Assembly: GCA_035646975.1 (NCBI GenBank)
Contig: DASROJ010000022.1
Coordinates: 1-12,579, forward strand
Source: DASROJ01 sp035646975
GTDB lineage: Bacteria > Acidobacteriota > Polarisedimenticolia > JACPZX01 > DASXTC01
Reading direction: 5' to 3'
Length of the DNA: 12,579 nucleotides
The position numbers and the translations under genes were made by a program. Positions 1-6,305 of the stretch are shown piece after piece. The notes under the pieces were generated by a model. It was not told the origin of the DNA, did not search any database, and saw only the letters and a list, made by a program, of their open reading frames with translations. How positions within the stretch are numbered: the stretch's first letter is position 1; every line of letters begins with the position of its first letter.

Positions 1-737
1 ATGTCGGCGATGGCTCCAGGAATCTCGGCGTTCCACTTGCCCGGCGGCTCCGGCGCCTCGACGCCAACGCGTTTGAGGATGTCATCGGGCCCGCCGTCGA
101 AGGGAAGCCGGCCTGCGAGAATCCTGTAGAAGAGCACGCCGAGTGAATACAGGTCGGTGGCCCGGCCCGGCCTCTCACCGCGGATCAGCTCCGGGGCGAT
201 GTATTGCAACGTTCCGGCGAGACGATACCTGGACCCCTCCGGCCCGTCGCGGCGTGTCGAGGAGAGGCCGAAGTCCGTCAGCTTGCAGCAGGGCGGCTCG
301 GTGGCGCTGACGATGATGTTCTGAATCTTCAAGTCGTTGTGGATGAGGCCGCGTGCGTGGATATAGTCGAGACCCCTGCACACTTGAACCAGCAGATCGA
401 GCCGCTGATCGAAGGTGAGCGGCCGGGAGGCCGTCTCAAGATCGGTCCCTTCGACGTATTCCATGGTGAGATACTGACGACCGGTGGACTCGTCCACGCC
501 GAAGTCGTACACCTCGACCACGTTCGGGTGGCGCAACAGCGTCATCGCCTCGAACTCCGCCTTGAAAGCGGCGGTGATCTCGGGCGTGAGACGGTCGGGC
601 TGGATTCGCTTGAGTGCGACCGGCCTGCCTTCCTGGGCGAGGTCGGCTGCGAGGTAGACCGAGCCCATGCCCCCTTCGCCCAGCAGCCTGGTCAGCTGAT
701 AGCGGCGACTTACGAGATCGGTTCCCTTCTCTTCCAT
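1..737 (-). CDS. Ser/Thr protein kinase, N-terminal part (gene runs off the left edge)
   Basis: The gene is open at the window edge; 245 codons are visible. It is a eukaryotic-type (Hanks) kinase expected to phosphorylate Ser/Thr on protein targets in the cytoplasm. Visible landmarks from the ATG at 737: glycine-rich loop GEGGMGSVY (residues 20-28), ATP lysine K43 in VALK, catalytic loop IHNDLKIQN (132-140), DFG (155-157), GT.QYIAPE (175-183), and D195 of the ATDLYSLGV helix. The usual HRD is HND here: the catalytic Asp is kept but the Arg that couples activation-loop phosphorylation to activity is Asn. Many bacterial kinases of this kind carry long C-terminal sensor or repeat modules, but that part is not in the window. 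No signal peptide or membrane segment lies before the kinase domain. The start follows an AGG nine bases upstream and a promoter-like element at 812-840. The kinase assignment is firm; the target and full architecture are unknown. Confidence 0.93.
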   Translation of the reverse strand, partial: MEEKGTDLVSRRYQLTRLLGEGGMGSVYLAADLAQEGRPVALKRIQPDRLTPEITAAFKAEFEAMTLLRHPNVVEVYDFGVDESTGRQYLTMEYVEGTDLETASRPLTFDQRLDLLVQVCRGLDYIHARGLIHNDLKIQNIIVSATEPPCCKLTDFGLSSTRRDGPEGSRYRLAGTLQYIAPELIRGERPGRATDLYSLGVLFYRILAGRLPFDGGPDDILKRVGVEAPEPPGKWNAEIPGAIAD

Positions 738-811
738 GAGAGATGACCTGTCCGTCTCATAGTCGCGCGGCGGCGCGGGGTCATATTGCGTCTGATGTTT
801 GAGGTCGCGGA

Positions 812-840
812 ATCATACGCCGGACAGTCTCACTCTGCAA
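812..840 (-). promoter_or_regulatory. Putative sigma70-type promoter for the kinase gene
   Basis: Read on the minus strand, TTGCAG (840-835), a 17-base spacer and TATGAT (817-812). The -10 matches five of six consensus bases and the -35 four of six. Transcription would start near 805, leaving a leader of about 68 bases before the kinase ATG. It lies in the 208-base gap between the barrel-protein stop (946) and the kinase. In the rest of that gap I see no gene and no hairpin followed by a T tract. Confidence 0.5.
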
Positions 841-945
841 CATAATTTACTGACAAACCGGAAAGCCCGTTGGCAGAGCGGCATTGGCGTGGATCAGGAG
901 GGGGTGTGCCTGGGTGCAGAGCTGCTCTTGCTCCGGGCGAGTGTA

Positions 946-1551
946 TTACTCGGCGGGTTTTTCCGCCGGCTCATGACCGCCCATCAGGAAAACGACACCA
1001 AGGTCGCCCGCGGCCTGCACGTCGCTGTTGGCGAATCCTTTGCCCGAGTCGACGAAGTCGAGCGACCCGGCAAGACGGATTCCGATCTTCGGAGAGAGGA
1101 ACCACCGGAAGCCGCCACCGGAGTAGATCATGAAGCTGGACTTGCCCTCTTCCAGACGCGCGGGGCCCGAGGTGTGCGCCTCCGGACTGAGGACGAAGGC
1201 ACCGAATCCGAACCGGAAGAAGGAGACGATCTTGGGCTTGGGATAGGCATTGAAGATGTAGCCGACGCGCACGACGTCGACATCCACCTGGAACGATTCG
1301 CCCTTTCGCGGCGTGGCCGTCGTGGAGGTGAAAACCAGCTCGCCCCCGTGGCGCTTGGTGAAGTTGTAGCCCAGCATGATGGACGGCGAAACCCGATAGG
1401 CCAGTGACGTCTGGGTGTCGAAGTGGGTGAAAGTGTAGGCGAGGCCCACCTCGGCGCTGCCGTCCTTGTTCTGAGCCTGGGCCATCGCGGGGATGAGCAG
1501 AAGAACTGCGACCATGAGGGCTGTGCGTACTGACCGGCTGAGGGGCGACAT
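946..1551 (-). CDS. Small outer-membrane beta-barrel protein
   Basis: 201 residues. Residues 1-26 form a Sec signal peptide: basic start (SRSVR), hydrophobic core, and AQA before the likely cleavage site ahead of Q27. The mature part (about 175 residues) alternates polar and hydrophobic/aromatic stretches with Gly/Tyr/Phe-rich strands such as VGLAYTFTHF, SIMLGYNF, VVRVGYIF, SFFRFGFGAF and IGIRLAGSLDF. This is the pattern of an eight-stranded OmpA/OmpX-type barrel. The protein ends in a short acidic-proline tail (HEPAEKPAE) after the last strand rather than in a terminal aromatic residue. A GGAG lies eight bases before the ATG. Its function beyond sitting in the outer membrane cannot be read from the sequence; such proteins are often annotated only as porin-family. 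It lies 86 bases after the arginine-rich small protein on the same strand. Confidence 0.8.
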   Translation of the reverse strand: MSPLSRSVRTALMVAVLLLIPAMAQAQNKDGSAEVGLAYTFTHFDTQTSLAYRVSPSIMLGYNFTKRHGGELVFTSTTATPRKGESFQVDVDVVRVGYIFNAYPKPKIVSFFRFGFGAFVLSPEAHTSGPARLEEGKSSFMIYSGGGFRWFLSPKIGIRLAGSLDFVDSGKGFANSDVQAAGDLGVVFLMGGHEPAEKPAE

Positions 1552-1604
1552 GGACAGGGCTCCATTTGCGTTGATCGGTGTGCCGGGCTGAGAAAAGAGC
1601 CGTT

Positions 1605-1634
1605 ATCTTGAACCGATCCGATGGAGCCTGTCAA
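1605..1634 (-). promoter_or_regulatory. Weak candidate promoter for the barrel-protein gene
   Basis: A perfect -35 hexamer TTGACA (1634-1629) lies just past the stop of the small arginine-rich gene. The best -10 at a usable distance is only CAAGAT (1610-1605, 18-base spacer), matching three of six. A better hexamer, GATAAC, is 21 bases away. The barrel gene may therefore have its own promoter or be read through from upstream. Confidence 0.3.
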
Positions 1635-1637
1635 GGG

Positions 1638-1832
1638 TTACCTTTTGAGGGGTCGATCCGGAAGCCGATCGGGCCTCCGGCGCGCTCCTTTCCGGCGTTC
1701 GGGGCCGGCATAGTCGGGCGAGTCCGAGATGCGTCGGTCCACACCGGTGCGTCGTTCGGCCGACTTGCCGTTGCCGCCATTGCCTCCGTTGCCACCTTCG
1801 CGCTCGTTGCCCGATTTCTTTTTCTGCGACAT
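1638..1832 (-). CDS. Small arginine-rich protein coupled to the cyclic-di-GMP enzyme gene
   Basis: 64 residues starting MSQKKKSGN. The start overlaps the stop of the upstream HD-GYP/GGDEF gene as TGATG, and GGAGG lies five bases before the ATG inside that gene, so translation is probably coupled. A GTG at 1844 in the same frame is possible but less likely. The protein has a lysine-rich start, a Gly/Asn-rich linker (residues 13-22, GGN triplets), and two similar nonapeptides, ERRTGVDRR (26-34) and ERRKGARRR (45-53). It ends in a basic Arg/Pro/Asp tail. No signal peptide, membrane segment or known fold is visible, and it is probably disordered and cytoplasmic. I do not recognise the family. Short ERRxGxDRR stretches occur in assorted bacterial proteins, but I know no assigned function. 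The context suggests a link to cyclic-di-GMP signalling; that is inference. Confidence 0.62.
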   Translation of the reverse strand: MSQKKKSGNEREGGNGGNGGNGKSAERRTGVDRRISDSPDYAGPERRKGARRRPDRLPDRPLKR

Positions 1833-4114
1833 CAGTGCCTCCACGGACGCGCGAGTGTGCCGGAAGGCACCGGAGATTCATGATCCGCCTCGCGCTCGCG
1901 ATGCTCCGCTTTTTGCTGTTTCATTCGCGAGTCGGCCACCGCGATGAGCGACTCGAAATCCTCCCCGTCCCCGGGCAGCGTCGCATAGCCGATCGACAGG
2001 CTGAGATGGACCGGTCGATCCGGACGCGCCTCGAGAGAGTAGTCCTTGGCCACGTCGGTCATTCGCTCCACGACAGCCTCGATTTCCTGCCCGGACAGAC
2101 CGGGCAGGATCGCCACGAACTCGTCACCCGCGTATCGGATGCAGATGTCGCAGGCACGCATCTGGGAACGGATGGCCTTGGCCATGCCGACGAGGAATCG
2201 GTCTCCGGCATGATGACCGAAATCATCGTTGATCTCCCTGAATTTGTCGATGTCGAGAACCATTAGTGTCAATGGCGTCCCCTGGCTGCGGGCCTTGGCC
2301 GCCTCCTGATCGAACATGATGAACATGTAGCGTGAATTCGGCAGGCCCGTGAGCGAATCGGTCAGCGCGTGCTCCTGGGTCCGTTCGAAGAGCAGCCCGG
2401 TCCGTACCGCCGGGGCCACCTGGCGGGCGATCGAACCGAGCAACTGTTCCTCCTGCGGCGTATATTCATGCCCGGCGTCATCGTACAAGGTGACGACGCC
2501 CACGAGGCTGTCGTCCACCAGCAGTGGAGCGGCAAGAGACGATGACAGGCGCGCGATGTCAGGATCGGCGTCGAGCGCTTCGAGATCCGTGTGGCCGCCG
2601 GCGGCCCCCTCCGTGACGTTTCGTCGGCATCCGCTGGCCGGGCGCCGCTGCAGTGCCGCCCACCCCGAGACATGCTGGCCGAGTGGTATCGACAACTCGT
2701 ACATCCGCGGCGCGGCGGGTCCGGTGGCAAACCGTGGGCGAAGAATCTCCCCTTCGGGATCGAAGATGTAGATCGCGCAGGTGGAGAAATGGATCAACCG
2801 GTGGATCTTGGCGGCGATCAGCATGAACGACTCGTCGATATTCATTGTCTTTCCGAGCGCCTGAGCCATCTCGTGCAGCGAACAGATCTCCATGTGGGAA
2901 GAAGCAATCCGGTCGAGCACTGCCTGGAGCGGCGGCGCCATCTTCTGTGTCTCGGCGTCGGCCGACGCCGTCTGGCCAGGGTCGAAACGTCCGGCAAGTG
3001 ATTTTTCCTCGGCCACCACCATCTCTTCGAATTCAGCGTGATGCTCGACCAGGATCCTGATCACCCGGGGGTCGAAATGATCGCCGGCGTGTCGCTGCAG
3101 GTACGAGACGACCTGCGGCACCTGTACGGCGGGGCGGTAGGGTCGCCGGGACAGGAGCGATTCGAAGGTGTCCACCGCGGCCAGGATGCGCGCGCCCAGA
3201 GGGATCTCGATGCCGGCAAGTCCGTCGGGATAGCCGGTGCCGTTGAACCGCTCGTGGTGGTGCCGGACCATCGCGACCACGTCCGGGGACATGGAGGTCG
3301 TTTCTAGGATTTCGGCGCCCACCCGGGAGTGCGTCGACATGACCTGGAACTCCTCGGTCGACAGTCCGGAGGGCTTGGAGAGTATCGACTCGGGCACTGC
3401 CAGCTTGCCGATGTCGTGAAGCAGCGCGGCATATTGGAGAGACTGCAATGCGTCAGGCGTCATGCCGAGACGTCGTCCCACCTCGATCGAATAGATCCGC
3501 ATCCGGCGCAGGTGTCTCTCGGATGTCCGGTCCTTGGCCTCGATCGCCAGCGCGATCGACTCCACCAGCTCCGTGCCCGTGCGCACGCGCTGTTCGGCTG
3601 ACCTGACCAGACGGCTCTGCCGCCGCAGCGCGATCGCCACGAGCCAGCAGGACAGAATGGCCGTGAGCAGCGCGAGGGCCGACTTCATCGCCTCTTCGGG
3701 TGCGGCAGCCGATGGAGTGACGACGCTCAGCGCCGACAGGTTGATGCGGGAGAAACCGCTGGCAGCGATGCCGGCGGCGAGGGCGAGGATGCCGGCCATC
3801 GACCAGCCCGATCCGAGGCGTGAACCGTCCGCCTCCTGCCGGGGGGCCAGTGTCGTCGCCAGCCCCGCGCAGTATCCCGCGATGATGGAGGCAGGCGCTC
3901 CGGAAGTGACGGCCATCGCGCCGACAAGAGGCAGGCTCGACGGCAGCAGCCACAGACCCGGCACGCGAATCGAGAGTATTCCTCCCAGCGCGCTGAGTCC
4001 GACGAGCGCGACCGTCCGCCAGGTCAGCTGCGATGATTCGGTCAGGAAGGATGCGCAGGATACGAGACTCAGCGCCAGTCCGGCGGCACCGAGAAGGAAG
4101 GTGGGGATTCGCAT
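1832..4114 (-). CDS. Membrane-bound HD-GYP / GAF / GGDEF cyclic-di-GMP enzyme
   Basis: 760 residues from the ATG at 4114. The frame stays open to a GTG at 4171, but that would translate the inverted repeat at 4147-4192 and adds a non-hydrophobic tail, so I prefer 4114. The first about 165 residues hold five or six hydrophobic segments, forming an inner-membrane sensor region. An HD-GYP phosphodiesterase domain follows (about 180-360) with HDIGK (233-237), H262, HHHE (285-288), GTGYP (292-296) and D315, so its metal ligands look complete. A GAF-type domain lies around 421-575. A C-terminal GGDEF domain (about 580-735) has DIDKFREIN, signature AGDEF (662-666) and an RxxD inhibitory site (R653-D656) five residues before it. 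HD-GYP domains hydrolyse c-di-GMP and GGDEF domains make it, so both opposing activities may sit on one membrane protein, or one domain may act as a sensor. The stop overlaps the next gene's ATG. Confidence 0.92.
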   Translation of the reverse strand: MRIPTFLLGAAGLALSLVSCASFLTESSQLTWRTVALVGLSALGGILSIRVPGLWLLPSSLPLVGAMAVTSGAPASIIAGYCAGLATTLAPRQEADGSRLGSGWSMAGILALAAGIAASGFSRINLSALSVVTPSAAAPEEAMKSALALLTAILSCWLVAIALRRQSRLVRSAEQRVRTGTELVESIALAIEAKDRTSERHLRRMRIYSIEVGRRLGMTPDALQSLQYAALLHDIGKLAVPESILSKPSGLSTEEFQVMSTHSRVGAEILETTSMSPDVVAMVRHHHERFNGTGYPDGLAGIEIPLGARILAAVDTFESLLSRRPYRPAVQVPQVVSYLQRHAGDHFDPRVIRILVEHHAEFEEMVVAEEKSLAGRFDPGQTASADAETQKMAPPLQAVLDRIASSHMEICSLHEMAQALGKTMNIDESFMLIAAKIHRLIHFSTCAIYIFDPEGEILRPRFATGPAAPRMYELSIPLGQHVSGWAALQRRPASGCRRNVTEGAAGGHTDLEALDADPDIARLSSSLAAPLLVDDSLVGVVTLYDDAGHEYTPQEEQLLGSIARQVAPAVRTGLLFERTQEHALTDSLTGLPNSRYMFIMFDQEAAKARSQGTPLTLMVLDIDKFREINDDFGHHAGDRFLVGMAKAIRSQMRACDICIRYAGDEFVAILPGLSGQEIEAVVERMTDVAKDYSLEARPDRPVHLSLSIGYATLPGDGEDFESLIAVADSRMKQQKAEHREREADHESPVPSGTLARPWRH

Positions 4115-4146
4115 GCGTGTCGGTATCCCGCGGGGAGGGACGTCGC

Positions 4147-4192
4147 GCCCGGAGCTCCAGCGGCCAGCCACAGGCCTGCCGGAGCTCCGGGC
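4147..4192. repeat. 12-bp perfect inverted repeat upstream of the cyclic-di-GMP enzyme
   Basis: GCCCGGAGCTCC (4147-4158) and GGAGCTCCGGGC (4181-4192) are exact reverse complements separated by 22 bases. Because GGAGCTCC is itself a palindrome, the arms also form a direct repeat of CCGGAGCTCC (4149-4158 and 4179-4188) spaced exactly 30 bases apart, close to three helical turns. It lies 33-78 bases upstream of the preferred ATG at 4114. It could be a paired operator or a leader hairpin. The remainder of the gap to 4281 is G/C-tract rich, with no convincing promoter or T-tailed terminator. Confidence 0.7.
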
Positions 4193-4281
4193 GGAAAGTC
4201 CCTGAGGTCACCCCCTCCCCCCGTTATTGGGGCCCTGCCGGAGGCGAGCGGCTTCAGGGAACTCGTTCTATCTCGTTGCCC

Positions 4282-5982
4282 CTATGGGCAGGTTCCATCT
4301 CCAAGAGAGTGCTGCCAGGTCAGGCCACTGCCCGTGAGGTGCTGCCATGTCAGCCCCTCGCTGGTCAACGTCTGCCAGATGATTCCCTCGGCCACGGCAT
4401 GCTGCCAGGTGATCCCCTCGCCGGTCATGCAGGCGTCGTCGAAAAGAGAGATCGTGCGCGTGACCTCCTCGCTCCAGAGGGCCGGGTCGCCATAAAGACT
4501 CTCGAGGCTCCACAAGGAGGCGTCGCCCCAGGCAGGACCCGTTTCCTCGATCAGCACCGTGTCGGAGTCGGCCGCCAGGAAGACCGAAGGCGAGGGGGAC
4601 GCCGCCGCGCGCTCGTTGCCTGCCAGCGCCGCGCCGGCATCGATGGCTCCGGCGCCACGCGTGTAGATGTCCTGCGTGCCGAGATGGTTCGCGTGTTTCA
4701 TCAGGCGCGCCTTGATATCGTCGGGGCTCAACGTCGGGTCGGCCTCGAGCATCACCGCGGCGGTGCCCGACACCAGCGCGGCCGCCATGCTCGACCCGCT
4801 CAACTCGAAGTAGCGCGGCTCGAAGGCCGTGCCCGAGCCCGCGCTGTTGATCGAAACGCGGGCGTCCGGCAGCGCTCGATCGAGTGTGGAGTGAGGGACG
4901 CGCAGCGAAACGATACGCGTGCCCGGAGCCACGACGTCGGGCTTGATGCTGAAATCGAACCTGGTGGGGCCCTTCGACGAGAAGGCCGCGGTCTGGTCGT
5001 CGCGCCTGTCAGGCGTTCCCCTGTCGTCGAGCGCTCCGACGGCGATCACCAGCGGGTCGTTGGCGGGGCTCGAGATCATGCCGTAGCCGCTGCCGAGCAG
5101 GCCTGCGTTGCCGCCGGCCGTCACCACGACCAGACCGGCGCGCCAGGCGATCTCCACAGCCTGATCCAGCGGGTCGTCCGATGACGGGTCGGCCACCGGC
5201 TGGCCGAGCGACATGTTCACCACGCGGATGCCGTACTCGTCCTTGTGCTGCACGCACCAGGCGAGCGCAGCGATGACGTCGCTGCTCATGCCGGCGCCTT
5301 TGTGATCGAGCACCCGCAGAGAGATCAGATGAGAGCCTGGTGCCACCCCTCCGAAAGAGCCATCGCGATCCGAAGAGTGTACGGGGCGGCCCGCGATGAT
5401 GCCGGCCACGTGCGTTCCATGGCCGTAGGGATCCTGAGTCAGGTCGTTGCCGGCGCGCGTCGGGTCGACGAAATCAACGGTGGCCACCACGGCGCTGCCA
5501 AGATCTTCGTGCGGGTAGATGCCCGAGTCGATCACGGCCACACCGATGCCGCGACCAATCGGCCCTCCGGCAGCAGGGGTCGAGCCGGCCGGCCAGTTGA
5601 ACCCCGCGGCCTGTCCCGCGATGTTCATGGCCGCGGCCAGTGGCCTGTCGGGAGTCATTCGGCGCACCCGGGGGTCTTGCGCTATCGCATCCAGCTCGGA
5701 TACCGGCACCGAGGCCACCAGTCCGTCGACAAGACCGAGTTCGCGACCCGGCGTCCCGCCATGTTGTCTGAGATGAGAACGAAGCGTGTCGAGAGAAGAC
5801 GAAACCCCCTGGACGATCACGTCGACGTTGCGCGGCCCGTTACCATCATCTATCTGCGATGCCAGGTCGCTCGACATCTTGGAGCGTGGGTGATTCGCGC
5901 CCGCGCCGGCCGCCAGGGCCGAGGTGAACGCGAACGCCAGCAGCAGTCCGGTGACGCTTCTTGGTGTCGGCAGGTTCCGCAT
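4282..5982 (-). CDS. Secreted subtilisin-family (S8) serine protease
   Basis: 566 residues from the ATG at 5982, chosen because GGGAG lies seven bases upstream. The longer open frame back to a TTG at 6063 would place the start inside a good promoter. Residues 1-29 are a Sec signal peptide. About 53-115 resemble an I9-type propeptide/inhibitor. The S8 domain spans about 140-450 with catalytic Asp152 (AVIDSGI), His188 (GHGTHVAG), oxyanion Asn292 (AGGNAG) and Ser398 (GSSMAAA). Around the serine, the usual GTSMAxPHVAG is altered to GSSMAAALVSG: the Pro and following His are Ala and Leu, which may affect activity mildly, but the triad is intact. The C terminus carries Trp-rich segments and four W-Q decapeptide repeats (522-561) ending in TCP. 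It is probably a periplasmic or extracellular protease released by propeptide cleavage. Substrate unknown. It has its own promoter at 6035-6063. Confidence 0.93.
   Translation of the reverse strand: MRNLPTPRSVTGLLLAFAFTSALAAGAGANHPRSKMSSDLASQIDDGNGPRNVDVIVQGVSSSLDTLRSHLRQHGGTPGRELGLVDGLVASVPVSELDAIAQDPRVRRMTPDRPLAAAMNIAGQAAGFNWPAGSTPAAGGPIGRGIGVAVIDSGIYPHEDLGSAVVATVDFVDPTRAGNDLTQDPYGHGTHVAGIIAGRPVHSSDRDGSFGGVAPGSHLISLRVLDHKGAGMSSDVIAALAWCVQHKDEYGIRVVNMSLGQPVADPSSDDPLDQAVEIAWRAGLVVVTAGGNAGLLGSGYGMISSPANDPLVIAVGALDDRGTPDRRDDQTAAFSSKGPTRFDFSIKPDVVAPGTRIVSLRVPHSTLDRALPDARVSINSAGSGTAFEPRYFELSGSSMAAALVSGTAAVMLEADPTLSPDDIKARLMKHANHLGTQDIYTRGAGAIDAGAALAGNERAAASPSPSVFLAADSDTVLIEETGPAWGDASLWSLESLYGDPALWSEEVTRTISLFDDACMTGEGITWQHAVAEGIIWQTLTSEGLTWQHLTGSGLTWQHSLGDGTCP
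4300..4419 (-). repeat. Four tandem 30-bp coding repeats (W-Q decapeptides) in the subtilase tail
   Basis: Four consecutive 30-base units encode EGITWQHAVA, EGIIWQTLTS, EGLTWQHLTG and SGLTWQHSLG. The shared core is G-[I/L]-x-W-Q with ten-residue periodicity. The DNA units have diverged at synonymous and some non-synonymous positions, so the repeat is kept at protein level rather than being a fresh duplication. The tail is likely a short beta-strand stack or cell-surface/export element; this is inference. Confidence 0.85.
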
Positions 5983-6034
5983 GCTCTGTCTCCCGCGCCA
6001 CGTTTTCGGTAGTTCCTGGCTTCGAGCGAAGAAG

Positions 6035-6063
6035 AGTATGAGAGCCTGTTTTGCATTGGTCAA
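6035..6063 (-). promoter_or_regulatory. Sigma70-type promoter for the subtilase
   Basis: Minus-strand TTGACC (6063-6058), exactly 17 bases, then CATACT (6040-6035). The -35 matches five of six bases and the -10 four of six. The transcript would start near 6028 and give a leader of about 46 bases with GGGAG before the ATG at 5982. The -35 lies on top of the alternative TTG start at 6063, which argues against that longer reading. Confidence 0.62.
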
Positions 6064-6211
6064 TTGCGCTTGTTACAGATTGAGAAAGTTTGTTTTGAAT
6101 ATTTGAATTGCTCCGAATGCTGATAATCCAGACGCATAAGCTGTTGCGTAAACGGTCCTTAAGAGGTCACTCACCGATCGAAGCAAAACAGACGATTCAC
6201 GCGAATCTCAA

Positions 6212-6228
6212 GACCCGGCCAATGGGTC
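6212..6228. promoter_or_regulatory. Short inverted repeat next to the rightward -35 box
   Basis: GACCC (6212-6216) and GGGTC (6224-6228) are exact inverted arms with a 7-base gap, ending one base before the -35 hexamer of the rightward promoter. The position fits an activator or repressor site, but five-base arms can occur by chance. Confidence 0.25.
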
Positions 6229-6229
6229 A

Positions 6230-6258
6230 TTGAATGGGAACATACGTCTGGCTATACT
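6230..6258 (+). promoter_or_regulatory. Sigma70-type promoter for the unknown protein / S55 / propeller operon
   Basis: TTGAAT (6230-6235), exactly 17 bases, then TATACT (6253-6258). The -10 matches five of six consensus bases and the -35 four of six. The transcript would begin around 6265, giving a leader of about 40 bases. GAGGGAG (6295-6301) then lies four bases before the ATG at 6306. Confidence 0.68.
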
Positions 6259-6280
6259 CCGGCCATAGGTGAACGGCCGG
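6259..6280. promoter_or_regulatory. Inverted repeat centred just past the expected transcription start
   Basis: CCGGCC (6259-6264) and GGCCGG (6275-6280) are perfect inverted arms separated by 10 bases, directly downstream of the -10 box. It could be an operator covering +1. If transcribed in full it could be a 5' leader hairpin 15 bases ahead of the ribosome binding site. Confidence 0.4.
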
Positions 6281-6305
6281 GCCATCCAGTGGGTGAGGGA
6301 GCCGG

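Larger units (their letters stand above)
5983..6305. other. Divergent intergenic regulatory region
   Basis: 323 bases between two divergently read genes, without a believable gene. The stretch at about 6050-6200 is clearly richer in A/T than its surroundings. It holds one promoter per direction (6035-6063 leftward, 6230-6258 rightward) and short inverted repeats at 6212-6228 and 6259-6280. In the middle (about 6064-6211) I see only a 5-bp dyad, ACGCA-N8-TGCGT near 6131-6148, and nothing else I can support. Confidence 0.75.

Noticed and set aside
951..968. Hairpin CGGCGG-GTTTTT-CCGCCG as a terminator
   Set aside because: It lies inside the end of the barrel-protein coding sequence with the T run in the loop, not after the stem.
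4213..4262. Possible terminator hairpin after the subtilase
   Set aside because: The stem CCCTG..CAGGG is interrupted by a bulge and no T tract follows.
4300..4419. 30-bp periodic repeats resembling a repeat array
   Set aside because: There are no spacers between units; the period is exactly ten codons and the units keep a W-Q peptide motif inside a coding frame, so it is a protein repeat.
4033..5184. 383-residue plus-strand open frame opposite the subtilase and the c-di-GMP enzyme start
   Set aside because: Arg/Gly/Ala-rich composition typical of antisense frames in GC-rich DNA; it covers two well-supported minus-strand genes and shows no domain.
5983..6063. N-terminal extension of the subtilase to a TTG at 6063
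   Set aside because: The TTG lies on the -35 box of a good promoter, and the ATG at 5982 has a GGGAG ribosome site and begins a normal signal peptide.
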